From positions 1 to 64,000 of the forward strand of contig NZ_VUMT01000008.1 of NCBI RefSeq assembly GCF_009696045.1: a DNA stretch of 64,000 nucleotides. Reading direction: 5' to 3'. Under the pieces are notes generated by a model. The model ran no database searches and had not been told where the DNA came from. It saw only the letters and a program-made list of their open reading frames with translations. Origin of the DNA: Velocimicrobium porci (lineage in GTDB: Bacteria; Bacillota; Clostridia; Lachnospirales; Lachnospiraceae). Made by a program: the position numbers and the translations under genes. Every line of letters begins with the position of its first letter. Position 1 is the stretch's first letter. Shown in pieces: positions 19,273 through 29,759 of the stretch.

Positions 19273-19992
19273 TTATGATTCAAGAATTCTTCCATCTGTT
19301 GATATTGTCACTACTTGCCATGGTATAAACTTACCGCTTGCCTGAAGTGCATTTTTTACTGCATTCTCAATTCCACCACAACATGGTACTTCCATTCTTA
19401 CAACTGTTACACTTTTTATTTCATTGTTACGAATAATTTCTGTTAGCTTTTCTGTGTAATCCACATCATCTAACTTTGGACATCCGATTACTGTAATTTT
19501 ATTCCGAATAAATTCATTATGAAAATTTCCATAAGCATAAGCGGTACAATCTGCTGCCACTAACAGATTCGCATGTTCAAAATATGGTGCCTTTGTAGGA
19601 ACCAGTTTAATCTGTACCGGCCATTGACGTAATTTTGAAGTAATTACCTCTTTAGGCGACGTATCTTGCTCTTCTAAATTACATCCTCTATGAATCTCTT
19701 TTGCCTGTGTTCCAGGACATCCACAAGGCAAAACTTCTTTTATACTTTCTTCTTTTTTTCTTTTATTTTCTAACACTGCCTGTTCATCATAGGCTAAAGC
19801 TTCTCTTTCTATAAACGTAATTGCTCCTGTTGGACAAGCCGGAAGGCAATCACCTAAGCCATCGCAATAATCATCCCTAAGTAGTTTTGCCTTTCCATTT
19901 ACCATTCCAATTGCTCCCTCATGACAAGCAGCTGCACAAAGTCCACAACCATTACATTTTTCCTTATTAATCTCTATAATTTTTCTTATCAT
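19273..19992 (-). CDS. 4Fe-4S ferredoxin-like protein, probable electron donor to Hcp
   Basis: The 239-residue protein has two N-terminal [4Fe-4S] motifs, CNGCGLCAAACHEGAIG and CDGLGDCLPACPTGAI. A second part contains further cysteines (PCGCPG, GCPKLDD, VPCCGG). The CxGCGxC...CP architecture followed by such a domain is typical of ferredoxins encoded next to hcp in anaerobes. The start at 19992 is chosen because AAAGGAGAG lies 11 bases upstream; an ATG at 20019 lacks such a site. About 40 bases separate it from hcp, so the two are probably cotranscribed. Confidence 0.88.
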   Translation of the reverse strand: MIRKIIEINKEKCNGCGLCAAACHEGAIGMVNGKAKLLRDDYCDGLGDCLPACPTGAITFIEREALAYDEQAVLENKRKKEESIKEVLPCGCPGTQAKEIHRGCNLEEQDTSPKEVITSKLRQWPVQIKLVPTKAPYFEHANLLVAADCTAYAYGNFHNEFIRNKITVIGCPKLDDVDYTEKLTEIIRNNEIKSVTVVRMEVPCCGGIENAVKNALQASGKFIPWQVVTISTDGRILES

Positions 19993-20079
19993 AAACGTTA
20001 TCTCTCCTTTTTCATTCAATCTCTTTCTTCTATTGCTTGACTTGATATGGGAATCATACTATAATAACTTCATCATGTA

Positions 20080-20095
20080 TGTTGTTAGAACAACA
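20080..20095. promoter_or_regulatory. Palindromic operator between the hcp operon and Crp-type regulator
   Basis: TGTTGTT-AG-AACAACA is a perfect 7-2-7 inverted repeat in the divergent intergenic region, 40 bases before the regulator gene and 88 bases before the ferredoxin start. Position and symmetry fit a Crp/Fnr-type dimer controlling both directions. The sequence differs from canonical Fnr (TTGAT-N4-ATCAA). Confidence 0.6.
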
Positions 20096-20134
20096 AAATA
20101 AAAAATGAGCAAATTTTTTAACCAGAGGTGACCT

Positions 20135-20812
20135 ATGAATTATGAATTTATAGCCAAAACATCCATATTTCGTGGAATAGCACCAACCGAATTAAAGGTC
20201 ATGCTTTCCTGCCTTCAAGGCTATACAAAAAAATATACAAAAGGAGAATATGTCTATCGTGCAGGAAGCCACGTTCAGGCAATGGGGTTGGTTCTCTTTG
20301 GAAGTGTAAATATAGAGCAAAATGATATTTGGGGAAATCAAAATATTTTTGCTAATATCAAAACAGGACAGGTTTTTGCTGAAACCTATGCCTGCACGCC
20401 ATCCGAGCTTATGATGGTTGATGTAATCGCTGTAGAACAAACAGAAATATTATTTCTAAATATTGAAAAAGTTCTAAAACTATGCCCTTCCAATTGTGAT
20501 TTTCATAACCATTTAATTCGAAACTTACTGTCCGTTATGGCCTCTAAAAATTTGAATCTCACCTACAAAATTACTCATATTACTTCCAAATCAATCCGTG
20601 GGCGGCTTTTATCTTATCTCTCTTATCAGGCAATGGAACAGGGTACCTATAATTTTGAAATCCCATTTAACCGCCAGCAACTTGCCGATTACCTTTGTGT
20701 TGACCGAAGTGCAATGTCCAACGAACTTAGTAAGATGCAAAAAGATGGTTTGCTAACCTATCACAAAAATAAATTTCATCTGCATGAACATTCTTATGAA
20801 ATGGAATTATAA
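20135..20812 (+). CDS. Crp/Fnr-family transcriptional regulator (HcpR-like)
   Basis: The 225-residue protein has an N-terminal cyclic-nucleotide-binding-like jelly roll (about 1-130; GEYVYRAGSHVQAMGLVLFGSVNI) and a C-terminal winged helix (about 150-220) with the recognition region FNRQQLADYLCVDRSAMSNELSKMQKDGL. It lacks the N-terminal cysteine set of Fnr, so heme or another ligand is more likely than an Fe-S cluster. Divergent orientation to hcp matches HcpR regulators, which activate hcp in response to nitric oxide. That assignment is by context. Confidence 0.85.
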   Translation: MNYEFIAKTSIFRGIAPTELKVMLSCLQGYTKKYTKGEYVYRAGSHVQAMGLVLFGSVNIEQNDIWGNQNIFANIKTGQVFAETYACTPSELMMVDVIAVEQTEILFLNIEKVLKLCPSNCDFHNHLIRNLLSVMASKNLNLTYKITHITSKSIRGRLLSYLSYQAMEQGTYNFEIPFNRQQLADYLCVDRSAMSNELSKMQKDGLLTYHKNKFHLHEHSYEMEL

Positions 20813-20845
20813 TTTGAATAACGAATAATAGAAAGAGTGATGATT

Positions 20846-21280
20846 ATGAGTAGCTTAAATTATCTCCAATTTCAACTGCCCAATCAGAACTATTAGCTAG
20901 AACGACGCCAACTATTTGGGATGTATTAATCGCAATTTGTGGCGGCACTGCGGGAGTCATCGGTATTACAAGAAAGGAAAGTTCAAATGTAATGCCGGGT
21001 GTTGCAATTGCACTAATGCCTCCTCTATGTACTGCCGGTTACGGAATTGCAATGGGCTCTCCCCGTTATTTTCTTGGTGCTATGTACTTATTTTCCATTA
21101 ATGCTTATTTTATCTGCCTCTCTACCTGCTTTGTTATGCTTACATTAAAAGTACCTGTAAAATCAAGTTTGAATGAACTTAAAATTTTATTTCCTGACGT
21201 GCTACATTATGAAACCGGTGTAACAAAATCTTATGATAAGCATACCAAACAGACGAAACAGTATCTCACAACAACGATTA
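20846..21280 (+). pseudogene. DUF389-type hydrophobic membrane protein, 5'-truncated and frameshifted
   Basis: From about 20864 a frame reads [20 protein letters not shown], then [36 protein letters not shown] and a membrane segment. This matches the conserved second half of the DUF389/TIGR00341 membrane proteins. An ATG with a good ribosome binding site (AGAAAGAGTGATGATT) at 20846 leads into the wrong frame and stops after 16 codons, and the N-terminal half is missing. Degenerate coding character after about 21200 marks the end. Confidence 0.7.
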
Positions 21281-21386
21281 TAATATCAAAAGCAATGTTA
21301 AACTTCTATAACCTGAACCACATCACCCGGCTGTTTTCCAATCCTGTGAAGAATTTCTTTTTTATATATGACATGGCGTTTCCATT

Positions 21387-24239
21387 TTACTTGTTATAAA
21401 TAAACCGCTCCAATTCATTCAATAAAACATCAAAATCCAATGGTTTAACAAGGTATCCCGTCATTCCTGCTTCATACGCACGAATTTTATCTTCTTCAAA
21501 AGCATTTGCTGTCATTGCCAAAATTGGAATCTTCGTTGCATCTGCCCGTTCCAACAGTCGAATTGTACGAACAGCTTCCAGACCATCCATAACTGGCATT
21601 CTCACATCCATTAATATTGCAGTATAATAATTTAAACTGCTTTGCACAAATAACTCAACCGCCTGTTTTCCATTTTGAGCTGTTGTTACCTCTATCCCAT
21701 TTAATTCCAAAAACGTTTTTGCTATTTCCCGATTTAATTCATTATCCTCAGCAAGTAAAATTTTACTGCCAACAAATTTTTGCTTACTAATCTGCTTCCT
21801 TTCAAATAAATCGTCATCATTCAATTTATAAAATGCATCATAAATATTCGCACGAAATAACGGCTTACATACAAAATAATTGACACCGGCAGCCCTTGCC
21901 TCCTCTTCAATACCACTCCAATCATAAGCAGAAATCATAATAATCATTGTATCCATTCCTACTAATTTGCGAATTCTTCTGACAGTTTCAATTCCATCCA
22001 TATCCGGCATTTTCCAATCAATCATGGCAATATCGTAAAGCTCTTTCTTTTGAAGCGACTGCTTTATTTCTCCAATTGCCTTTTTTCCGGAATCCACCCA
22101 TTTTACACAGGCTCCTACTTCTTCTAAAATTATCGTAGTCTGTTCCCCCACAATTTCCTCATCATCCGCAACAAGCACTTTTAATCCTTTTAAAAGTTCC
22201 TGCATTTTCCGCTCCCGCTCTTTCTCTTCATCATCAGAGACCAATTCAAATGGTACTGTAAAAATAAAGGTTGTTCCTTCTTTCTTTTTGCTTTTTACTT
22301 CTATGGTTCCTCCCATCAACTGTATCAAATTGTATACAATTGAAAGACCCAAACCACTTCCTACATTATCCCTGGCTTCACCGGCCGCTTCCTGCTCAAA
22401 CGGCTGAAAAATTATTTTTTGAAACTCCTCAGACATTCCAATTCCTGTATCCGAAATACGAAATTTTAAATAGCAAAAACCATTTGTTCTTTTTTGCTCC
22501 CTTATGCTAACCTCTATTTTTCCTTCTGCAGGAGTAAACTTTAACGAATTCGATAATAAATTCAGCAAAATTTGTTTTAACCGTAAGGAATCTCCAATAT
22601 AATATTGCTCTAATGGTTCTTCATGATACACTTCATAAGAAAGATTCCGTTCCAATGCTTGCGGATAAATAATCTGATTAATCTCTCCAATCAATTCAAC
22701 GAAATTAAAATATTCATGAGAAATTTCCATCTTTCCTGTTTCAATTTTCGACATGTCCAAAATATCATTAATCAAAGAAAGCAAATAACGCGAAGACGCA
22801 TCGATTTTTTTAAAACAGTCCTTTACACTTGTGCTGTCTTCTGCTTTTATCTGACCTATTGTACTCATTCCAATGATTGCATTCATCGGAGTCCGAATAT
22901 CATGGCTCATTCTTGATAGAAAATCAGACTTTGCCCGATTAGCCGCCTTAGCAGAAGCCAAGGCATCGCGGAGCAATTGTTCTTGCCTCGCCTTTTCAAT
23001 TCTCTGGGCATCCAAAAATTTTATTAACTCGATTGCTAATATATCATCATCAAACGGATTTTGAACGTAAATTACCTGAATTGATATCCAGTGGTATTCT
23101 TCATCAACTATCTTTTGTTGAAGTTCCATATAAATTTCTCTTTCTCCACATTCAAAACGCTTTATAATTGCTTCTCTTTGAAAGGTTGTCGCATAGTCCA
23201 ACTGATAAGAAGGATAAACAAGTTCTATTGATTGATTTATTAATTCACTAAATATCCCTGTTCTTTCCTTTATAAAAAATTCCTGTTCTTCAATAAAACA
23301 ATTGTATGTGTTCTTTGTTAAATTGAGGCTTATGATTAGCGGATATGCTGTACAAATTGCCGCTCTAAGCGATTGATTTTCTACAAACTCCTCCTGTTCT
23401 TTCTCCATTTCCAATCGTTTCAATTCTGTTACATCAGTAAATACTGCCTGGATTACCTCCACACCATCTACATTTATAATTTTTCGCATCGCAACATTTA
23501 CCCATGCATGCTCCCCATTCTTTCGAAAAGTTTCCCTTGTGTAATTAATCGTTTCCCCCTCCAAAGGTAATTGTCCAATAATTGTTTTAACCCATTCTCT
23601 GTCTTTATCCATAACTGTTTGAATTGGGCTTTCTATTTCACTCCAATATTCTTCCTCTGACGAGTAACCATAAAATTCCCATACCATCCGGTTTACATTA
23701 ATAATCCGATATTCTTCATCTGTAGTAAACTGAATAATTCCACACGGGATAGAATCAAACAACTGAGCTAAAAAATGCTCCTGTCTTTTATTTTCCTGTG
23801 CTTTTTTCTGTAGTTCATTTTCTAATTTATGATATGCTCCAGATACTTCATCTGGAAATAAGTCTTCTCTTGTGTTCTCTACAAACGGAATAGAATGATG
23901 AATATGTACTACGCAAAACTTTTCTTCTTTCTGCTGTATTACAAATGAAATTCGATGATAAACCATGTCTACTTGAATATTTGCATCACATAAATAAATT
24001 TTTTTGTCAATAAGTGAAATCAAGTAGGTTTCTTCATACTTTTCTCTAACTTTCATTCCTTCTATAATTTTTAAAATAGCATCCTCTCTGCCTTCCGCTT
24101 TTTCGTTTTCTTTTGTTCCAATCCATATAATATTCTCTGCAAAAGACGAAAATAAAAAATCCTTGTCAGGTTTCCTAAGAATGTTCCTCACTAATTGCCT
24201 GGTAAATTTCTCTACCTCTTTCACCGTCTTTTCATACAT
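21387..24239 (-). CDS. Hybrid sensor histidine kinase with two receiver domains
   Basis: A cytoplasmic signalling protein of 950 residues. In order: an N-terminal SnoaL-like or unclassified sensor region (about 1-130), a PAS domain (about 155-280, including [13 protein letters not shown]), a second PAS-like region, HisKA with SHDIRTPMN (phosphorylated His), HATPase with DTGIGM and GSGLGLSIV, then two receiver domains with [11 protein letters not shown] and [13 protein letters not shown]. No HPt domain or membrane helix is seen, so phosphotransfer would need a separate protein. The start at 24239 follows GAGGAGGT with 9-base spacing. No dedicated partner regulator lies nearby. Confidence 0.9.
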   Translation of the reverse strand: MYEKTVKEVEKFTRQLVRNILRKPDKDFLFSSFAENIIWIGTKENEKAEGREDAILKIIEGMKVREKYEETYLISLIDKKIYLCDANIQVDMVYHRISFVIQQKEEKFCVVHIHHSIPFVENTREDLFPDEVSGAYHKLENELQKKAQENKRQEHFLAQLFDSIPCGIIQFTTDEEYRIINVNRMVWEFYGYSSEEEYWSEIESPIQTVMDKDREWVKTIIGQLPLEGETINYTRETFRKNGEHAWVNVAMRKIINVDGVEVIQAVFTDVTELKRLEMEKEQEEFVENQSLRAAICTAYPLIISLNLTKNTYNCFIEEQEFFIKERTGIFSELINQSIELVYPSYQLDYATTFQREAIIKRFECGEREIYMELQQKIVDEEYHWISIQVIYVQNPFDDDILAIELIKFLDAQRIEKARQEQLLRDALASAKAANRAKSDFLSRMSHDIRTPMNAIIGMSTIGQIKAEDSTSVKDCFKKIDASSRYLLSLINDILDMSKIETGKMEISHEYFNFVELIGEINQIIYPQALERNLSYEVYHEEPLEQYYIGDSLRLKQILLNLLSNSLKFTPAEGKIEVSIREQKRTNGFCYLKFRISDTGIGMSEEFQKIIFQPFEQEAAGEARDNVGSGLGLSIVYNLIQLMGGTIEVKSKKKEGTTFIFTVPFELVSDDEEKERERKMQELLKGLKVLVADDEEIVGEQTTIILEEVGACVKWVDSGKKAIGEIKQSLQKKELYDIAMIDWKMPDMDGIETVRRIRKLVGMDTMIIMISAYDWSGIEEEARAAGVNYFVCKPLFRANIYDAFYKLNDDDLFERKQISKQKFVGSKILLAEDNELNREIAKTFLELNGIEVTTAQNGKQAVELFVQSSLNYYTAILMDVRMPVMDGLEAVRTIRLLERADATKIPILAMTANAFEEDKIRAYEAGMTGYLVKPLDFDVLLNELERFIYNK

Positions 24240-24399
24240 TTTTAGGACCTCCTCTTTAAGCATATCAAATTTTGTTAAATTAATCATATCATAGAAAATG
24301 GTTCGTGAAAAGAAATGATTTTCTATATTTTGCTGACCGTTTATTCCATTTTATGCGAAATAAAAAAAACAGAAACCCTCTCTCTAAATAACTGCAATT

Positions 24400-24455
24400 A
24401 TGAAAAGGCACTAAAACTTGCATATTTTTTATACAAGTTTCAATGCCTTCTGTTC
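24400..24455 (-). terminator. Hairpin downstream of the exported protein gene
   Basis: AAGGCACTAAAACTTG and CAAGTTTCAATGCCTT form a long stem with a T-rich loop, beyond the stop codon of the gene at 24517-25158. On the minus strand TTTTC follows the stem. Confidence 0.5.
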
Positions 24456-24516
24456 TGTAAGTCCAATATACTATACACGATTAATTTTCGATCATTCGGA
24501 TAAATATATTCGCCTT

Positions 24517-25158
24517 TTATTTTATCGTTTTTATAATTGCTTCAGTTACAACATATTTATGTTTTGCATTACTTTGCTTTTTAATTTGATAACTCATAGT
24601 CCCAATCTTTGTCTTTGATTTCGTTTCATCATCATAAAGGTAACAAGTACATTCTACTGAATATTTCTGATTACCTAAGTTATAAATTTTATTAATTCCT
24701 ATTGTTGGATATGCTGTTCCCCAATCTCCCAATACAATAGCAATACTTCCATCTGCTTTCTTATACACGAGCTTATCAATAAACTTAAGATTTTTTGTAT
24801 TTGTTGGAATCTTACTATAGTTTATACTTTTGCCAAAAATATCTTTAAAATTCTTTTCTAAACTCGTTTTTTTTATTATTGCTTCTGACTCCCCATTCTT
24901 ACATTCCGAATTAAATGCGGCAACGCAAATTTTCGAATATTCATTCAATTTACCAATTTTCTCTTTTTCTTTTCTTGTCATTACAATACCATTCCAGTAT
25001 GCAAAATTATTAATCAACTGTTTCACCATCTTTTTGTCCTGAAATGTCTTCGTAACATTTGTTTTTGCTGCTATCTTAGCATAACTTACATTCGTTCCCT
25101 GACAAACACTTATCATTAAAATAAATGAAAGGAACATACAAAAAATTCTTTTTTTCAT
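24517..25158 (-). CDS. Exported protein of unknown function
   Basis: The 213-residue protein begins with a signal peptide (MKKRIFCMFLSFILMISVCQ) without an obvious lipobox. The mature part has a helical region (MVKQLINNFAYWNGIVMTRKEKEK) and beta-rich segments. I do not recognise the family. AAAGAGGTT precedes the ATG. It is monocistronic, with a perfect 10-1-10 palindrome about 100 bases upstream that may be an operator. Confidence 0.7.
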   Translation of the reverse strand: MKKRIFCMFLSFILMISVCQGTNVSYAKIAAKTNVTKTFQDKKMVKQLINNFAYWNGIVMTRKEKEKIGKLNEYSKICVAAFNSECKNGESEAIIKKTSLEKNFKDIFGKSINYSKIPTNTKNLKFIDKLVYKKADGSIAIVLGDWGTAYPTIGINKIYNLGNQKYSVECTCYLYDDETKSKTKIGTMSYQIKKQSNAKHKYVVTEAIIKTIK

Positions 25159-25195
25159 ACTTTAACCTCTTTTCATTCATATAGCTATAAAAGAA

Positions 25196-25232
25196 GACAA
25201 GCCCCTCAGACATAAGTCCTTAGAGCCTGCCT
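25196..25232 (-). terminator. Terminator after the YvyF-like gene
   Basis: An imperfect 16-base stem (GGCAGGCTCTAAGGAC with GTCTGAGGGGCTTGTC, loop TTAT) is followed on the minus strand by TTCTTTT. It lies in the leader of the next gene and could also act as an attenuator. Confidence 0.5.
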
Positions 25233-25254
25233 CAACGTATAATAGGGTGGGAGT

Positions 25255-25275
25255 AGAGAACATTTAATGTTCTCT
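25255..25275. promoter_or_regulatory. Perfect palindrome, candidate operator
   Basis: AGAGAACATT-T-AATGTTCTCT is a perfect 10-1-10 inverted repeat with no T-run on either side. It lies just upstream of a possible TATTAT -10 box for the exported protein gene. The sequence does not match LexA spacing. Confidence 0.4.
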
Positions 25276-25334
25276 ATCTATAATTATATATCTATTTGTA
25301 AAAAATTTCAATAGTTTATTTAAGCACTTTTACA

Positions 25335-25802
25335 TTAAAATCTTCTTTTATCCATATAACGCATTTTTCCAGCTACCCGAATCTCCGGCTCTACTTTTGG
25401 TCGCTCTCCTGCTTCCTCATTAAATACAGCACGAATTCCACCTGCAAGCTCGCTTATGCAATCTGGACAAAATCGCCCATACCGGATACTGCAGCCACAC
25501 TTTTCACATTTTAAATAAAAATCGGATCCTTCTGGTATTTCTAACCTTCCTTCTCTTAGATAAGAAGTTATTACTTTTTCTTTTACCCCCGTCGCTTGAG
25601 CAATGACTAACAATGGTGCCGTTCCATTTTCTCGCAAAAACTCTTTTATTTTCCCCAAATCATTGAGTGTTTCATATCCACACTCCATACATCTGTATTT
25701 TACATTGCTAATTGGCTTCATTTTCCCTTTGCACACTTCGCAATGTAAAATTTTCCCTCTGTTTGCTAATTTCTCAATTTCATTTAATATACTATCGCTC
25801 AT
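25335..25802 (-). CDS. YvyF-like (TIGR03826 type) zinc-ribbon protein
   Basis: The 155-residue protein has paired CxxC motifs: CEVCKGKM with CMEC in the N-terminal part, and CEKCGCSIRYGRFCPDC in the C-terminal part. Between them, a helix-turn-helix-like segment (PLLVIAQATGVKEKVITSYLREGRLEIPEG) is typical of YvyF/TIGR03826 proteins found in flagellar late-gene operons. No flagellar genes are in the window, so the name is by similarity. DNA or RNA binding is possible but unproven. Confidence 0.7.
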   Translation of the reverse strand: MSDSILNEIEKLANRGKILHCEVCKGKMKPISNVKYRCMECGYETLNDLGKIKEFLRENGTAPLLVIAQATGVKEKVITSYLREGRLEIPEGSDFYLKCEKCGCSIRYGRFCPDCISELAGGIRAVFNEEAGERPKVEPEIRVAGKMRYMDKRRF

Positions 25803-26059
25803 ATCTTCCCACCATTCCCTCTTTTTCTCTTTTTTATAGTTCGTTTCCTTTCATTAGAAAACGACATTCTAACCACTCTCTGACTCTAAAAAAATTGCTA
25901 TTATCAAAATACTATTTACAATTTTACATGAATATCCGTTTGATTTCAATGGGCTATTATATGCATTTTCATCTTTCACTATAAAAAACTCGAAGAGGCT
26001 GTCGTATTAAGTGCATATTTCTAAGAATTATACAAAAAAACAATACAATATAGTATTTA

Positions 26060-29000
26060 TTATTTTCCTCTACACATGCAGTCTACAACTCTCCGACAAA
26101 CATTTCTACATTTATTACCAATTCCATGTTTCATGATTCTAAAAATTCCCCACATGCCAGATTCAATATCCCATTTTAGACTTCCAGAGCGATAAAGATA
26201 ATCGCCCGGGCAGCAGATGGAGTCTTTAAGTTCCATATTGAAAGTGTTTCCAACACTAATCGCTCCCTGAATTGGAATTTCCCTAGAATAAGGATCATCT
26301 GGTTGTTCTTTCCACTGACACCCGTGAATAGCAAATCCTACATTTCGAGGTTTATCGGCCGGCATTACCGTTCGAAAAACAATTCTTTCCCCTGTATATG
26401 CTTTAAAAACAGGTGTAGCCGGATCACCATGAATTTTACTACTAAATACTCGTGCTATCCTACTGTCCTTTTCCAGCCGATTTGCAAAACGTTCAGAACG
26501 ATAATTATATCCTTTTTCTCCTGTGTCTTCTGCATCTGGTACTTCCCCATCTTCTCCTGATGCCGTACGAATTAAAACACCATCTTTATCTAGCAACCGA
26601 ATTCCATTTTGAATCAACACAACACATTCGCGAAAATTTTCAACTCCCGGAGCGGTTATCACAGCCTGTTCTTCATACAACGCCTTAGAAAGTGAAAAAT
26701 TACGATACCATTTTGCTCCCGGAGGTTCAATTAGTATTGTTCCAAATAATCCGTGATATCTATGATTTCTCATGTCACCAAAAGATTGAAGGATACATGC
26801 TCCATATTCCTTATCTGCATACCATAAGTATTTCTTACTCTCTCCAGGACCAACTGTTTGTTCTCTGTTATTGTATCCTACATTGACACCAGAATCACAA
26901 ATTGGATCATATCTTAAAAACTGTGGGTTCAGTGATACACGCATTGATGGCTTATGTTTCATGTCAAGCGGAACTCTCGGATAGTCAAAATATTGTATTG
27001 GATTATCAAAATCAAAAAGATTATGAAGTACAACTTCAATCCAATCTCCTGCATTTGCCCGTAAAATCAAAGGCTTTGGCTGATAATTTTCACAAAATGC
27101 TTCTTTCAGCTCTTCCAGCGGAACAAAAATTAATCCATCCGGATCATGATCTCCATGTTTATTGTAAAGTATCTTTCTTTGTATTGCTGCCACCTCATAC
27201 TTACGAATTGTGGCATCCTTTCCAGGACATGGGGGCAAAGGAAGAATCTGATCTTTTCCCTTACATAGTGGCTTCAGCCATTTTTTAGGCTGGTCATACG
27301 ACCGTATGATTCCCCATAATCCAAGCCATGCATCATCAATGCCTCCAAAATAATAAAGATAATCACCAGGACCATATTTACTAGTAATATGGATGTTAAA
27401 AGCCTCCGAAATGCCCATCGTTTGTGATGCCACATCTGGCGATGCAGGATCTGACACTTCCCTTTTCCAGTTCATACCAGTAAGATTAAATACATGCTGT
27501 TCTTCATGAGCTCCATCCAAAAGCCGAATCATCATTTCGTCACCCGGATAAGTTTCCAAAATCGGCGTGGATGGATCTCCATGAACAAAAGAACTAAAAA
27601 TGTACGCTGGATCCTCATCTTTTTTTAGCCGTTCCGGCATAGGCTCAGAACGATAATTAATTCCCATTACTCCTGGATCATCATGAGACCCCGGAACTTC
27701 CGGCGGATTCAAAGGCTTCCCATTTTTATCAAATAGTAACGCAAAATCATGAACAAATAACGCATATTCTCTAAATGACGTTCCATCTTTTCTCTTTATA
27801 ACTGCTTTTGTACCAAATTTAAGTTCTTCTCCTGTAGAAACATCATGAAAAGTAGCTCCTGCTTCTTCAACAAAAAGTGCTCCAAATACACCATGCTGCT
27901 GATGGGAATTCGCGAATAGATGATCATGAAAAAATACAGCCCGAAGTTCCGTATCAAGAAAGAATCGTTCAATCAATGTTTCATACTTTCTTGCACCGGC
28001 AATATTATTCCAGCCATTTGCAGCACCATCGGAAACAATCGTATCAAATTTTACTAAATGAATATGAAATCCTACAATATCTGTCTTTGTTTTCATTTGA
28101 AACGGGCTTTCCTCTATATATTCCGGCAGTAGATTTGTAAGACGTACTTCAACACAATCTCCTGCATTTGCCCGAATAACAAGTGGTTCTACACAAATCG
28201 TACCTTTTTCCACTTTCTCTATATAGGAATCTAAACCACCATGTTTTTCTAACTCTTCCTTCAAAACAAAAAACCTTCCTTGTGGATCATTCCAGCCAAA
28301 ATGATTGTAAACAATTTTCGCCTGGATTAACGCAATTTCAAATACTTTAATCTTTTCTTTCGTTTCACATTCACACTCACACCTGTCAGTGTGGCAGGGA
28401 CAAGTGTCACTGTATAAAGCACCTGGTCTGAAATTCTCTACAAAATTTTTTTCCTCCAACTTTGTAGGCTCTATCTTATTACTTCCATCTGCATTCAATA
28501 TCCCGAATGGAGGCTGCAATGGACGCTCGCCAAATGTACCATTAATAAAATTTGGATACCCCGGATGATTCTTATCCTTTTTCGGCGGTAATACTCGATC
28601 CTTTAATGGCATTAACGGAGGTATTTTTGTTCCATCCGGCAATTTTCCAGTTCCATCTTCTAATCTGTCATAAATTCGCCACAGCGTCCACATGCCTTCA
28701 TGAAAATGTGGATATAAATGGCAGTGAAAAATCACATCCCCAATTGTTCTATTTAAGCTTCCAGTACCATGAAGAATATCCAACGTAAAACACTCCTGTG
28801 GACTTAAAGAAACGGAATCAATAATGGTAGAATTTGGATTATCACCTTCTAATTTCCACTGATGATTATGAAGATGAAAAACATGAGTTTCCTTTACCCC
28901 GCCATGGATTAAACGTATCTTAGAAGGATCTCCTACGTAAGCCCGTAATATTGGCGGTGCCGGATCTCCATATACCCACGAACTCATCGAAATATCTTCC

Positions 29001-29746
29001 CCTGTATCTGCATGCTCCTCTGTAAGTGGAAGTCGGTTTCTCATAGGTTCTGAGCGATAACTTATCGCTGTCGTTGCAGATGGAAGCCCCGTATGCGGAT
29101 CAATAGGTTGGTTTCCATCTTTATTTTTAATTTCTAATTCATCATGGAAAAATACGGCATATTCTCGAAATGCAGGATGAACAGGATGATAAATATCGGC
29201 AAATAAACCACTCTCCAGCTCCGCTCCGGTTTCTGGATCAAGCCACCTAGACTCTGCAGCTTCTACAATAATTGCACCAAACAAACCATGGACATTCGTT
29301 CCTTCTTCACCACTTCTTGTATCTCCCATATCCTGAAAAGAATAGACACCTTCTCGATTGGCATACCATGTATAAATAATTTGATTTTTTGTAGTTGAAT
29401 CTCTGTTATATCCTACACAAGCACCATCGGATGTCTGAACATCATACCCAAGTCCTTGAACGTGAATAGAAAGAGAACGATTTAGTGAATGGGTAAAAAC
29501 AATTTTCACTTTATCCCCGACATTTGCCCGAATTACCAAAGGTTTTACCTCTTCATAAGGTTGAGGTATTTCCTGTGAAAAATTACGCCATGCTCCCTCC
29601 TGAATTCTCTTAGCATCTTTTTTCAATACATATACTAATCCATTTGGATCATAATCGCCATATTTATTATATACAATTGGAATTTCAATTGCTTCAATTT
29701 CATATAATCGACATTTTTGCCGGGTGGGATACTGATATAATTCCAT
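26060..29746 (-). CDS. Giant multicopper oxidase with three tandem repeat units
   Basis: This protein of about 1228 residues contains three homologous units of about 400 residues, each made of paired cupredoxin-like domains and starting with a YEIxAIxxxIxYNxxGDxDP pattern. Copper ligands are split between units. Unit 1 carries the C-terminal-type motifs HLHNH (about 292) and HCHLYPH with downstream Met (about 340). Unit 2 carries the N-terminal-type motifs HIH (about 560) and HDH (about 607). Unit 3 keeps the fold but not the ligands. The four HxH motifs of a trinuclear site plus a type 1 site are thus all present, in permuted order, as I recall for MnxG-type manganese oxidases. No signal peptide. 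AGGAGG before the ATG at 29746 fixes the start. It follows a DUF2935 gene by 13 bases. Confidence 0.85.
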   Translation of the reverse strand: MELYQYPTRQKCRLYEIEAIEIPIVYNKYGDYDPNGLVYVLKKDAKRIQEGAWRNFSQEIPQPYEEVKPLVIRANVGDKVKIVFTHSLNRSLSIHVQGLGYDVQTSDGACVGYNRDSTTKNQIIYTWYANREGVYSFQDMGDTRSGEEGTNVHGLFGAIIVEAAESRWLDPETGAELESGLFADIYHPVHPAFREYAVFFHDELEIKNKDGNQPIDPHTGLPSATTAISYRSEPMRNRLPLTEEHADTGEDISMSSWVYGDPAPPILRAYVGDPSKIRLIHGGVKETHVFHLHNHQWKLEGDNPNSTIIDSVSLSPQECFTLDILHGTGSLNRTIGDVIFHCHLYPHFHEGMWTLWRIYDRLEDGTGKLPDGTKIPPLMPLKDRVLPPKKDKNHPGYPNFINGTFGERPLQPPFGILNADGSNKIEPTKLEEKNFVENFRPGALYSDTCPCHTDRCECECETKEKIKVFEIALIQAKIVYNHFGWNDPQGRFFVLKEELEKHGGLDSYIEKVEKGTICVEPLVIRANAGDCVEVRLTNLLPEYIEESPFQMKTKTDIVGFHIHLVKFDTIVSDGAANGWNNIAGARKYETLIERFFLDTELRAVFFHDHLFANSHQQHGVFGALFVEEAGATFHDVSTGEELKFGTKAVIKRKDGTSFREYALFVHDFALLFDKNGKPLNPPEVPGSHDDPGVMGINYRSEPMPERLKKDEDPAYIFSSFVHGDPSTPILETYPGDEMMIRLLDGAHEEQHVFNLTGMNWKREVSDPASPDVASQTMGISEAFNIHITSKYGPGDYLYYFGGIDDAWLGLWGIIRSYDQPKKWLKPLCKGKDQILPLPPCPGKDATIRKYEVAAIQRKILYNKHGDHDPDGLIFVPLEELKEAFCENYQPKPLILRANAGDWIEVVLHNLFDFDNPIQYFDYPRVPLDMKHKPSMRVSLNPQFLRYDPICDSGVNVGYNNREQTVGPGESKKYLWYADKEYGACILQSFGDMRNHRYHGLFGTILIEPPGAKWYRNFSLSKALYEEQAVITAPGVENFRECVVLIQNGIRLLDKDGVLIRTASGEDGEVPDAEDTGEKGYNYRSERFANRLEKDSRIARVFSSKIHGDPATPVFKAYTGERIVFRTVMPADKPRNVGFAIHGCQWKEQPDDPYSREIPIQGAISVGNTFNMELKDSICCPGDYLYRSGSLKWDIESGMWGIFRIMKHGIGNKCRNVCRRVVDCMCRGK

Positions 29747-29759
29747 TTTTACTCCTCCT

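Noticed and set aside
25190-25300. Possible riboswitch in the leader of the exported protein gene
   Set aside because: The hairpin is followed by a T-run and fits a terminator for the upstream gene. I could not match it to any known riboswitch consensus.
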